In this document: one piece after another, positions 7,867-16,520 of the stretch
Numbering within the stretch: position 1 is the first letter of the stretch
Layout: each line of letters opens with the position of its first letter
Assembly: GCF_005938675.2 (NCBI RefSeq)
Contig: NZ_VCCH02000006.1
Span: forward strand, 1 to 64,000
DNA length: 64,000 nucleotides
Direction: 5' to 3'
Origin: Mycobacterium sp. KBS0706
GTDB taxonomy: Bacteria > Pseudomonadota > Alphaproteobacteria > DSM-16000 > Inquilinaceae
The notes under the pieces: generated by a model
What the model saw: only the letters and a program-made list of their open reading frames with translations
Databases searched by the model: none
What the model was told of the DNA's origin: nothing
Program-made: the position numbers and the translations under genes

Positions 7867-9872
7867 GGCAGGGCGTCGAGCGGGATCGGAGAGACCGCCT
7901 CGCCGCCGCTGCGGTCGCCGTCGAGGGCGATCCACAGGTCGGTGTTGTCGTAGATCTGCCGGTACAGCGTGACCTTGGCCTCGAGGTCGTCGAGGAACTG
8001 GCGCTGCTGGCCGAAGCTCCAGGACAGCCAGTCGTCCTCGCTCAGCTCCATGATCCGGCTGCGGTAGGGCAGGCCCTCGAGGTACTCGCCGATCAGGCCG
8101 AGATCGGCCAGCCGGCGGGCATTCTCGCCGCCCACGCCCTCGGGCCGCCGGGCCATGGTCGCGGCGGCGCTGCGCAGCTGGCGGAAGAAGTCGTTCGGCG
8201 CCACCCGCGTCGACTCGCCCGCGTCGATGATCGCCTTCAGCGTCGCCTGCAGGTCCGACAGCTGGTTCCGGGTGATCAGGACCCGGACGTCCAGCGTCTT
8301 GCGGGCCGGGTTGGCGATATCGCGGTCGGAGACCCAGGCCGAGAACAGGCGGGGTGGCTGGTCCCCCTCCATCCGGCCGAGATAGGCGAGCTGCATGGCG
8401 CGGCCGACCAGGCCGGCGCGGGCGAAGGCGCTGTCGCTCGCCTCCGCCGGGGATAGCGCCGCCGGCGGGGCCTCGCCTGCGACCTGGGTGTCCGTATCCA
8501 TCTGCCGGAGGATCGTCTCCGAGATCCGGTCGATCACCGTGCCGAAGGTGCGGACGTCGCCGCCCTCGATCGGGAAATACAGGCTGCCGATATTCGGATA
8601 AGCGGTCATCGGCGTGTAGGCGTCCTCGGCGGCCTGATGATCCGCCTTGCCGGCCGGCGTCTTCAGATGGATCACCATCAGCGCCGCGCCCTTGGACTGG
8701 GCGAGCAGGCGCAGCTGGTCCGGGTCGAGATGGGTCGAGGAATAAGGATCGCTGGCGCGGCGCGGGCTGGCGTCGGTGACCAGCACGACGAAGCGACCGG
8801 CGACGTCGGTCCAGTCGATGTCGTCGAGCGCGGCCTTGACGCCGGCCAGGGCATCCTCGCGGAAATCGAGATTGTCCGCCGTCGAGGCCGATGCGGCGTC
8901 GAGACGCTCGAGGAACGACGCCCGGTCGTGCCCGTCGGCCAGGGTCGCGAACACCTTGGTGATGTAGCCGTCGGGCGAACCGTCAGGCATCACGTCGCGG
9001 AAGCCGACGAGGCCGAAGCTGACCCGGTCGCCCTCCTCGGACGCCGCGAGCTTCCCGGTCAGCGCCTCGATGGTGGCGCGGGTGCGGGCGACATAGGGCT
9101 CCATCGACACGGTGGTGTCGACGACGAAGACGACGCCGGCGCGATACCCCTCCAGCAGCTTGGCCGCGACCCGGGGATCGGGCTTGGCCGGCTCGGCCTG
9201 TTCGGGCTTCTCCTGCAGCGATGTCGCCGCGACCTGGAGAGCCAGCCCCGAGAAGCCGCTGGCGAAATAGCCGTCGGTCCAGTTCAGGATCGGTAGCAGG
9301 TAGAAATTCTTGGCGGGGTCGATCCAGGCCGACGGTTCGATCGCCGTGATCGGGCTGTCCGGGGGCAGCGCGCCGGTTTCGGCGGCCTGGCGCAGCGTCG
9401 CCGCCCGGGTGCCGGCGTCGGGTGATTCCATCAGCGTCAGAAGTGGATCGGACTCCTTGAAGAACAGGGCGCGGTCGCGATTCACCGGGTTGGTGAACAG
9501 CACGACCATCGTCTGCTTCCAGTCGATCGCCTCCGCGGCCGGGATCCACCCCAGCGTCCGCCCGCCCGGGGTCGTGCCGATCTCGATCCAGTCGGCGTCG
9601 CCCCTCTTCGCCCGGCCATAGACGAAGAGCATGGACAGGGCCGGGATCTCGGGGCTCGCCGAAGCTTGGCCCGGCGTGGCCACGGGCTTCGCGCCCGGCC
9701 GGGTGAGAACGCGCTGCCACAGGCTCGTCGTTCCCGGCATCAGCAGCGGCGTCCGGGCTTCCGCTGGTGCGGACGGGGTCTGCGCCGCCGCTCCGCCGGC
9801 GAAGACCGCCGTCGACAGCCCGAGCGCGAGGCCGACGGCAAGGATGCGGGCGAGGGGAGCCATTCGGGTCAT
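7863..9872 (-). CDS. Secreted von Willebrand factor A protein of the T6SS kinase pathway
   Basis: 669 aa with a signal peptide ending near GGAAAQ (residue 31). Residues about 45-130 look like an SH3-type beta module (ALSMLFVYGRAKRGDADWIE). Residues about 235-430 form a vWA domain; the MIDAS motif DTTVS (in VVFVVDTTVSMEPYV) and a later TDAS are present, so metal-dependent ligand binding is plausible. The C-terminal third is helical. In Pseudomonas PpkA a vWA domain is the periplasmic C-terminus of the kinase; here it is a separate gene whose start overlaps the kinase stop by 4 bp (ATGA). It probably serves as the kinase's sensory partner in the periplasm. Confidence 0.75.
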   Translation of the reverse strand: MTRMAPLARILAVGLALGLSTAVFAGGAAAQTPSAPAEARTPLLMPGTTSLWQRVLTRPGAKPVATPGQASASPEIPALSMLFVYGRAKRGDADWIEIGTTPGGRTLGWIPAAEAIDWKQTMVVLFTNPVNRDRALFFKESDPLLTLMESPDAGTRAATLRQAAETGALPPDSPITAIEPSAWIDPAKNFYLLPILNWTDGYFASGFSGLALQVAATSLQEKPEQAEPAKPDPRVAAKLLEGYRAGVVFVVDTTVSMEPYVARTRATIEALTGKLAASEEGDRVSFGLVGFRDVMPDGSPDGYITKVFATLADGHDRASFLERLDAASASTADNLDFREDALAGVKAALDDIDWTDVAGRFVVLVTDASPRRASDPYSSTHLDPDQLRLLAQSKGAALMVIHLKTPAGKADHQAAEDAYTPMTAYPNIGSLYFPIEGGDVRTFGTVIDRISETILRQMDTDTQVAGEAPPAALSPAEASDSAFARAGLVGRAMQLAYLGRMEGDQPPRLFSAWVSDRDIANPARKTLDVRVLITRNQLSDLQATLKAIIDAGESTRVAPNDFFRQLRSAAATMARRPEGVGGENARRLADLGLIGEYLEGLPYRSRIMELSEDDWLSWSFGQQRQFLDDLEAKVTLYRQIYDNTDLWIALDGDRSGGEAVSPIPLDALP

Positions 9873-11413
9873 GGTTCGGAACCTGCGTTGCCGAGGGCCT
9901 GGAGGCGCGGCCGGGCCTCGTCCATCCCCCGCTCCAGGGCGGTCGCGTAGAACTCCCGCGCCTTGGCCGGGTTCGGAGCGGTGAAGGGGTGGGGGCCCTG
10001 GTCCCAGGAGTCCGGGTCGTAGAAGCGGGCGATGCCGAGCGCGGCCTCGCCGCTACCACGCCGCGTGGCCTCTTCCCACAGGACGAGTGCGGTGTCCGCG
10101 TCGCGCTTCTCCTGCAGGAAGCGCTGCCCGGCCAGATACAGGTCGCGCGGCGGCAGGTCCAGGAGCCGGGGCAATTGCTGCCGGTCCGGCGGCGGGGCGG
10201 GATCCTGGCGGCCCCCGGTTCCGGCCTCGGCCGGGGCCTCCGCTTTCGGTGGCACCGGCACCGACTGCTCCGGCACCGGCTGCACCGGTTTTGGCCGTGC
10301 CAGTTCACGCCGCGCCGGCTCCGATGGCACCACTTCGATGGCAGGCCTGGATGCGGCCGCCGATGGCTGCGGTGGTTGCGGCAACGGCGGTGCGGGCGCG
10401 GTCGGCTGCCATTGCCACCAGAGCCCGCCGGCGGCCGCGGCCAGGACGAGGCAGAGGAGGGCTGCGACCACGGCGACCCGGCGCCGCGGTCTCCGGGCCG
10501 GTGGTGCCGACCCCTGTCCGGCGGCGAGGATGATCTCCCGCATCGATTGCGGCCGGTCGAGCGGGTCGGGCTCGAGCATTCTCGCGATCTGGGGGGCGAG
10601 GCTCGGCGGCACGCCATCGAGCTGCGGAACGCTGCGGCGGGCGTTGACCACCGCCATCATCGACCGACCCATCTCCAGCGGCCGGCCGCGGGCGGCGGCG
10701 GCGAGCACGAGGCCGAGGCTGTAGATGTCGGACCGCGAATCGACCTGGGCGCCGAACAGCCCGACCTGCTCCGGCGACGCCCAGGAGAACTTGCCGGCGA
10801 AGGCGCTGCCGACCACGGTCTGGGCGTCCGGATCGGAGAGCTTGGCGATGCCGAAATCGATCAGCTTGGCGCCGCCGAGCCGGCCGTGCTCGAGCAGGAT
10901 GTTATCGGGGGACAGGTCGCGATGGCTGATGCCGATGTCATGCGCCTCGGCGAGCCCGGAGGCGAGGCGGTCACGCAGGGCGCCGACCTCCTCCGGCGTC
11001 AGCGGCCCGTCGCGCAGCCTCTCGCTCAGGGACGGGCCGTCGACATACTCCATGACGAGGTGGAGGCGCCTCGACTCGTCGCGGAACAGCCCGTCATAGC
11101 TGACGATGCCGGCGTGCCGGATCTTGCGCAGCGATTCGGCCTCGCGCAGGAACAGGGCGACGATCGATTCATCGCCCATCAGCTCGGGCAGGATGATCTT
11201 GATGGCGTGCCGCGTCCGCTGGTCGATGTGCTCGGCTTCGTAGATCTCGCCCATGCCGCCGCGGCTGATCAGCCGGACGATGCGGTAGGTGAACAGCACG
11301 GTCGCGCCGGGCGACAGCTCGGTCGCCGACCTTGGCTCCCGTGACGGCTCCTGCGTGGTCGGTTCGGCCGTCCGGAACGGGTCTTCCGGCCGACGCTCGG
11401 GTCCGGCGGTCAC
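9869..11413 (-). CDS. ppkA: Membrane serine/threonine kinase PpkA
   Basis: 514 aa. GTG 11413 overlaps the pppA stop (GTGA). Residues about 42-305 are a Hanks-type kinase: glycine loop ISRGGMGEIYEAEH, Lys in AIKII, catalytic HRDLSPDN, DFG in LIDFGIAKL, and SPE in place of APE. One transmembrane helix follows (about 312-332), then a Pro-rich linker and a Sel1-like helical repeat region in the periplasm (about 420-500). In H1-type T6SS the kinase phosphorylates the FHA protein to permit assembly and PppA reverses this. Both partners are in this operon. The usual vWA domain is missing from its C-terminus and is encoded by the next gene. Confidence 0.9.
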   Translation of the reverse strand: MTAGPERRPEDPFRTAEPTTQEPSREPRSATELSPGATVLFTYRIVRLISRGGMGEIYEAEHIDQRTRHAIKIILPELMGDESIVALFLREAESLRKIRHAGIVSYDGLFRDESRRLHLVMEYVDGPSLSERLRDGPLTPEEVGALRDRLASGLAEAHDIGISHRDLSPDNILLEHGRLGGAKLIDFGIAKLSDPDAQTVVGSAFAGKFSWASPEQVGLFGAQVDSRSDIYSLGLVLAAAARGRPLEMGRSMMAVVNARRSVPQLDGVPPSLAPQIARMLEPDPLDRPQSMREIILAAGQGSAPPARRPRRRVAVVAALLCLVLAAAAGGLWWQWQPTAPAPPLPQPPQPSAAASRPAIEVVPSEPARRELARPKPVQPVPEQSVPVPPKAEAPAEAGTGGRQDPAPPPDRQQLPRLLDLPPRDLYLAGQRFLQEKRDADTALVLWEEATRRGSGEAALGIARFYDPDSWDQGPHPFTAPNPAKAREFYATALERGMDEARPRLQALGNAGSEP

Positions 11414-12177
11414 GACCAGCCTCCATTCGGCCGGCGTGGCGGTACGGTGCGCTCCTCTTCGTCCTCGCAGGCCAGGATCACGACGGTGACGTTGTCCGGC
11501 GCGCCCCGGCCCAGCGCCAGGTCGACCAGACCGCTGGCCGCCTGGTCCGGCGGCATGGCGTCGAGCAGGTTGGCGATCTCGCCTTCGGAGACGACGCGGG
11601 TCAGGCCGTCACTGCACAGCAGGAAGACGTCGCCCGGCAGCACGACGCTCCGCTCCATCTCCAGCTCCAGCGCGTCCGAGGCGCCCACCGCCCGGGTGAT
11701 CACATTGGACTGGGGATGATGCAGGGCCGCTTCCGGCGACAGCACGCCGCTGTCGACGAGCTCCTGCACATAGGAATGGTCCCGCGTGATCTGCCAGAGC
11801 TGCCGGTCGCGCAGCAGATAGAGGCGGCTGTCGCCGGCCCACAGGCAGACGAAGCGGCCGGCATGGACCATCAGCACGATGGCGGTGGACCCGGTCGTCG
11901 CGCCGGTCTGCTCCGCCTCCCGCCGCAAGGCGTCGTGTACCTCGGACAGCCGGGCGTGGACGTCGCCCATGAAGGCGGCTCCGGATTCGGGGAGCTGCAC
12001 CCGGTCCAGGGCCTCGACGATCATCCGGCTCGCCTGGTCGCCGTTCCGATGGCCGCCCATGCCGTCGGCCACCGCCCACAGGCCGGTCTCCGGCTTGGAC
12101 AGGAACGCGTCCTCGTTGTGACGCCGCACCGCGCCCGCATCGGTGCGGCCGGCCGATCGGAACTGGAAGCGCTTCAC
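11410..12177 (-). CDS. pppA: PP2C-family phosphatase PppA
   Basis: 255 aa. GTG 12177 is chosen because it overlaps the tagF stop (GTGA) and gives the normal PP2C N-terminus VKRFQFRSAGRTDAGAVRRHNED. All metal-site motifs are intact: NED (21-23), ADGMGGH (37-43), AGDSRLYLL, LLCSDGL and PDNVTVVIL, so it should be an active Mn/Mg-dependent serine/threonine phosphatase. In T6SS it dephosphorylates the FHA protein and opposes PpkA. It is a useful reference for the degenerate PP2C-like domain at 1492-2991. Confidence 0.9.
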   Translation of the reverse strand: MKRFQFRSAGRTDAGAVRRHNEDAFLSKPETGLWAVADGMGGHRNGDQASRMIVEALDRVQLPESGAAFMGDVHARLSEVHDALRREAEQTGATTGSTAIVLMVHAGRFVCLWAGDSRLYLLRDRQLWQITRDHSYVQELVDSGVLSPEAALHHPQSNVITRAVGASDALELEMERSVVLPGDVFLLCSDGLTRVVSEGEIANLLDAMPPDQAASGLVDLALGRGAPDNVTVVILACEDEEERTVPPRRPNGGWS

Positions 12178-12887
12178 TGCGCGGGCTCCGTGGCCAGGCG
12201 TGCCCTCATGAACGCGCGGGGCCAGGCCGCGGGCGGCGGCAGCCCGTCGCCGGCGAGGTACCAGCCCTGCGCGGCCGGCCCGGTCCAGAACCGGGCCTGA
12301 GCCGCCAACGGTGCTGTCCCCAGGCGCAGCGCGGCGATGCCCAGCCCGTCGGCCCCCAGTCCGTCGGACGAGGACAGCGATGTGCCCCACCAGCCGTCGC
12401 CGATCTCGACCGGCGACGGCTCCTCCTCCGTCAGCGGCGGGGGGCCGAGGCGCTCGACTGCGGCTTCCCATGCCTCCGGCGCCGTGGCGTCGTCGAGCGC
12501 GGCGAGCGCGGTCCGTTCCAGCACGTCGAACCATCCGGCGGCGAGCAGCGGCGCCTCAGGCCCCGGATCGACATCGAGCGGCGAGGCCAGGGTGAGGGGA
12601 AAATAGCGCCCGACCCGGTCGACACTGGGCATCAGAAGCCCCGCCATCGCAGCAGGGCCTGCGCTGCCCGCCGGCAGCAGGAACCGCCAGACCGGCGCCG
12701 TCAGGAAGCTGTCCAGCCAGACCTCGCCGAGGGCCTCGCGCGTCGCCGCCATGCCGCGCTGCAGCCAGTCGTCCCAGGGCTCGACGAAGCTGTGGGGCAG
12801 CCGGCGGGTGACGAAGTCCCCGAGCCACGGCAGCTTGCCGAAGATGCCGGGACTCTCTGCCCCCGGGATCAGAAGGCCTGCGGACAT
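12174..12887 (-). CDS. tagF: T6SS accessory protein TagF
   Basis: 237 aa from ATG 12887, 5' of which is a clear ribosome site (GAGGGAG). It overlaps the end of tssM by 19 bp and the start of pppA by 4 bp. The N-terminus GIFGKLPWLGDFVTRRLP and WDDWLQRGM are the hallmark of the TagF/ImpM family (DUF2094). TagF proteins act post-translationally, restraining T6SS firing by binding the FHA protein or related partners, independently of the kinase/phosphatase pair. In some bacteria TagF is fused to PppA; here they are separate but translationally coupled. Confidence 0.88.
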   Translation of the reverse strand: MSAGLLIPGAESPGIFGKLPWLGDFVTRRLPHSFVEPWDDWLQRGMAATREALGEVWLDSFLTAPVWRFLLPAGSAGPAAMAGLLMPSVDRVGRYFPLTLASPLDVDPGPEAPLLAAGWFDVLERTALAALDDATAPEAWEAAVERLGPPPLTEEEPSPVEIGDGWWGTSLSSSDGLGADGLGIAALRLGTAPLAAQARFWTGPAAQGWYLAGDGLPPPAAWPRAFMRARLATEPAQ

Positions 12888-15800
12888 TGGAACTCCCTCA
12901 GCTGCGGCAGCGTGAAGGGGCTGAGGACGCTGGCGGTGCGGATCTCGAAGGTGGCGCTGTCCTTGCCCTCGCTGATGGTGAGGCGGAACCGGTCGCTGGC
13001 CGAGGCGCCGGCGATCCGGGACCGGTCGACCAGCCGGAACAAGGCCCAGGGGCCGTCCAGGGTGATGCCGCCGCTCGGCGAGCCGTCGACGGCGGTGAAG
13101 GAAACGCGGACCTGGCCGGCCCCGGTGCCCGGCCAGCGCATCGACACCGGGCGGACCGGGCCATGGTCGTAGGAGACGGTCTGGCCGTTGATGTCGACCG
13201 TCACGCTCGCCGCCTCGGGCGACAGGTCGACGGGCTCGATCTCGAAGCCGATGCTGGGCTGCGTCCCGCCCTGCGGGAAGAACGCGTCGCGGATCCGGGC
13301 GGCCTTCTCGAACTGTGCCAGCGTGCTGTCGGCGATGCCGAGATCGACATTGTTCAGCTTGGCCCAGCGCCAGGGGTTGCGGGAGGTGTCGGCATACTGC
13401 GCGAGGTTGCTGGAGAAGAAGCCGTCGATCAGCCCGCCGGGGGCGAACAGCCGGCCGAAATCGTCCAGCTTCACGTCCTGCCGGGCGCCGCGGGCGAGCG
13501 GATAGCGTCCGGCCAGCGCCGTCTGGCACAGCGGCCGGCCCGTGGTGTTCCAGTCGGCGTTCAGCGTCTGCCGGGCCCCGCCGATGGTGACGTTGGAGGT
13601 GGCCTGGGCGATCTGCTCCGCCCAGCCGCGCATCGCCTCCGGCGCGCGGCCGGCCGAGGCGGTGAGCTGCTGCGCCAGGGCAGCCAGCTCGGCATTGGCC
13701 GCGACCCCGGCGGCGCCGGGCGTCATGGCGCTGCGGTTCATCTGGCGATAGACGTCGGCCAGCGTCCGGATCATGTCGTCGAGCGGTGCCGCGGCACCGT
13801 TCGGGCCTTCGACGAAGGCGTGCAGGTCGCGGAACCGCTCCTCGACATAGGCGCCCGGCAGCGGGGCCGAGTCCGTCGACGCCGAGGCGGCGGCGCCGAG
13901 GCGCGTCCGGGCATAGTCCTGGGCCAGCAGCGACGCCAGCCGGCCGCCCATGCCGAAGCGGTTCTGCGCCGCGGTCTCGACCTGGGCGCCGACGACGTTG
14001 GCGGCCTGCTTCTGCCCGGCGCTCATCTCCGGCGCGGCCTGCCCCGCGGCGGGAGCCGGGGCCTCCTTGGTCAGCGCGGTTTCCTGTGCCGCTCCACGCA
14101 GGATCGCGGCCAAAGGCGACCCAGGGCCGGACAGGATGTTCAGGACCTCGACCGCATGCTCCCGGCTTTCGAACGGAACGACGCGGATGTCGGCCAGCAG
14201 CGCGTTCCAGGCCGAGATGTAGTCGTTGTAGTACAGCTGCAGCGCATCGCTGGCGATCCGCGCCACGGCCGCGTCGTCGGGCGTGCCGGCCGCCGCCTGC
14301 GGATCGGTCACCCAGCGGTCCGAGGCCACCAGGCGGGCCGCGTTCTCGACCTCGGTCAGGACCACGTCGTGGAAGCCGCGATAGGTGAAGATCCCCGACA
14401 CGCCCTCCCCAAGACTCTTGTTCGAGGCCCGGACCAGGGCGCGCGGGGTCTCGGGCCCGCCATGGTCGCTCACGGTCCAGATCGGCAGGGCTGCGGCGTC
14501 TGGGCTGGCGGCGAGCAGCGTATAGGCGCGCTGTGCCGGAGGCGTCGCGGCGATGATCCCGCGCACCCGCTCCACCAGCCGGCCGTCGATCCCGATCCCG
14601 GCCAGGGGCCGCTCGAGCAGCGCGGCCGTGTGCGCCTCGACCGATTGGCGGAGGGCGGCGTTCTGCTCTCCGGGATAGCGCTGCGCTAGGTCGATGCGCA
14701 GCCATTCGAGGATGGTGGCAGCATCCACGTCGGGCGCCTTGCCGCCGAGCATCAGGTAGCTCTTCAACGCGACATAGGCGAGGTCGGAGGGCTGCTGCAC
14801 GCTGCGCAGGATGTCCTCCAGCCGGAGCACCAGCCGCGGCAGCAGGACGGTGTTCAGGGCATGCCGATAGGCCTGGACGGTGCCCTGGGACAGGGTGTCG
14901 CCCTGCCACAGTCCGAACCGCAGCTCCCACGGCGCCGGATCGTCCTGCCGCTCGTAGCCGGTCGGCGCAGCGCGCAGGGCGTCGAGGGCGGGCAGGACGG
15001 GAGCCAGGTCGGCGTCGCGGACCGGCCCGCTGGTGTCGCCCAGCTTCGCGGCGTAGCCGTCGAGGCCGTCCTGCGCCGAGGCGATCAGCGTCCGGTTGCC
15101 GAGATAGCTGACGGTCCAGGCCGCGACCAGGCCAACCACGACCACGGCGGCGGCGGTCGTCGCACCCCAGCGGATCCAGCGCAGGCGGCGTTCGAGCCGC
15201 GGATTGGTCGAGACGATGTCGGCTTCGGCGAAGACCACCTTGCGCAGCAGGTCGGTCAGGAAATAGCTGCGGCCGCGGCCATGCGCGGCTGCCATCTGCT
15301 GGCGATCCAGCCCGAACGACCGGGCCATCGCCCCCATCAGCCGGTCGAAGGGCGTTCCCTCCTGAGTGCCGCTGGTGAGATAGACGCCCCGCAGCAAGGG
15401 CCTGGCATCGTAGCGGCTGGGGCGGAACGCCTCGGTCAGGAACTCGTGCAGCGCCTCGCGCATCGAGGCGACCTGGGCCGGGAAGCCGTAGACCAGGCTG
15501 CGATGCTGGATGTCCGGCTCCTGGTGCAGCCGCTCGACGACGCGGTCGTTGAGCCGGTCGACCAGCAGGTCGAACTCGTGCAGGAAGTCCGGGACGACGC
15601 CGGTCTCACCCTTGCCCTCGTCGAGGGTGAAGGTGACGCCCCACACCTGCTCGCGGTCCTCGCGGCCGAGATTGTCGAAGAACTCGGAGAAGCCGGCCAG
15701 GAGGTCGGCCTTGGTGAACAGCACATAGATCGGGAAGCGGACGCCGAGCTCGTCCGTCAATTCCTGCAGCCGCTGGCGGACGGCGCGGGCATGGGCCAGG

Positions 15801-16516
15801 CGCTCGCTGTCCGGCATCAGCGCGACGTCGGAGATGCTGACGCAGACGATCGCGCCGTTGATCGGCTGGCGCGGGCGATTCCGCTTGAGCAGGCCGAGAA
15901 AGCCCTTCCAGGCCGCGGCGTCGCGCGCGGCGTGGCTGTCCTGGGTGGTGTAGCGGCCGGCGGTGTCGATCAGCACCGCCTCGTTGGTAAACCACCAGTC
16001 GCAGTTCCGGGTGCCGCCGATGCCGCGGATGGCGTCCTGGCCCTGGCCGGTGCGGTCGGCGAGCGGGAAATCGATGCCCGAGTTCAGCAGCGCCGTGGTC
16101 TTGCCGGCGCCGGGCGGGCCGATCAGGACGTACCAGGGCAGCTCGTACAGCCAGCGGCGGCGGCCCTTGCGGCCCAGGCGCGTCTTGCGCAGCACCGCGA
16201 GCGCCTCGGACAGCCGGCCGCGGATCGCCTCGATCTCGTCATCCGCCGTGTCGGCCGGGGCGGTATTGTCCGCCGCGACCTCGTCGACCAGCTTCGCGTT
16301 CGCCCGCTGGCTGCGCGCGGCGGACCAGGCGATCGCCAAGGCCCAGAGCACCAGCATCGCGGCGATGATGACGACGCGGATGAGCGCGTCCTCGAGCGGC
16401 CGCACCTCCGCCACCGCGATCAGCGGACCGACGAACCAGATGATCGTCGACAGCAGCAGCACGCCGACCAGGGATACGAACCAGCGGGCCGTCAGGATGG
16501 AGACGATCTTGCGCAC
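12869..16516 (-). CDS. tssM: T6SS membrane complex protein TssM (IcmF)
   Basis: 1215 aa from GTG 16516, which begins 4 bp after the tssL stop and gives the normal start VRKIVSILTARWFVSL. Two helices (about 8-35 and 45-65), a cytoplasmic NTPase domain with Walker A GPPGAGKTT at 133-141 and a DTAGRY switch segment, a third helix near residue 430 (AAAVVVVGLVAAWTVSYL), and a long periplasmic part ending in the TssJ-binding beta domain. Full length for the family. TssM forms the trans-envelope channel with TssL and TssJ. The periplasmic region is the parent type of the truncated protein at 2991-4292. Confidence 0.95.
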   Translation of the reverse strand: MRKIVSILTARWFVSLVGVLLLSTIIWFVGPLIAVAEVRPLEDALIRVVIIAAMLVLWALAIAWSAARSQRANAKLVDEVAADNTAPADTADDEIEAIRGRLSEALAVLRKTRLGRKGRRRWLYELPWYVLIGPPGAGKTTALLNSGIDFPLADRTGQGQDAIRGIGGTRNCDWWFTNEAVLIDTAGRYTTQDSHAARDAAAWKGFLGLLKRNRPRQPINGAIVCVSISDVALMPDSERLAHARAVRQRLQELTDELGVRFPIYVLFTKADLLAGFSEFFDNLGREDREQVWGVTFTLDEGKGETGVVPDFLHEFDLLVDRLNDRVVERLHQEPDIQHRSLVYGFPAQVASMREALHEFLTEAFRPSRYDARPLLRGVYLTSGTQEGTPFDRLMGAMARSFGLDRQQMAAAHGRGRSYFLTDLLRKVVFAEADIVSTNPRLERRLRWIRWGATTAAAVVVVGLVAAWTVSYLGNRTLIASAQDGLDGYAAKLGDTSGPVRDADLAPVLPALDALRAAPTGYERQDDPAPWELRFGLWQGDTLSQGTVQAYRHALNTVLLPRLVLRLEDILRSVQQPSDLAYVALKSYLMLGGKAPDVDAATILEWLRIDLAQRYPGEQNAALRQSVEAHTAALLERPLAGIGIDGRLVERVRGIIAATPPAQRAYTLLAASPDAAALPIWTVSDHGGPETPRALVRASNKSLGEGVSGIFTYRGFHDVVLTEVENAARLVASDRWVTDPQAAAGTPDDAAVARIASDALQLYYNDYISAWNALLADIRVVPFESREHAVEVLNILSGPGSPLAAILRGAAQETALTKEAPAPAAGQAAPEMSAGQKQAANVVGAQVETAAQNRFGMGGRLASLLAQDYARTRLGAAASASTDSAPLPGAYVEERFRDLHAFVEGPNGAAAPLDDMIRTLADVYRQMNRSAMTPGAAGVAANAELAALAQQLTASAGRAPEAMRGWAEQIAQATSNVTIGGARQTLNADWNTTGRPLCQTALAGRYPLARGARQDVKLDDFGRLFAPGGLIDGFFSSNLAQYADTSRNPWRWAKLNNVDLGIADSTLAQFEKAARIRDAFFPQGGTQPSIGFEIEPVDLSPEAASVTVDINGQTVSYDHGPVRPVSMRWPGTGAGQVRVSFTAVDGSPSGGITLDGPWALFRLVDRSRIAGASASDRFRLTISEGKDSATFEIRTASVLSPFTLPQLREFQCPQAF

Positions 16517-16520
16517 TGCG

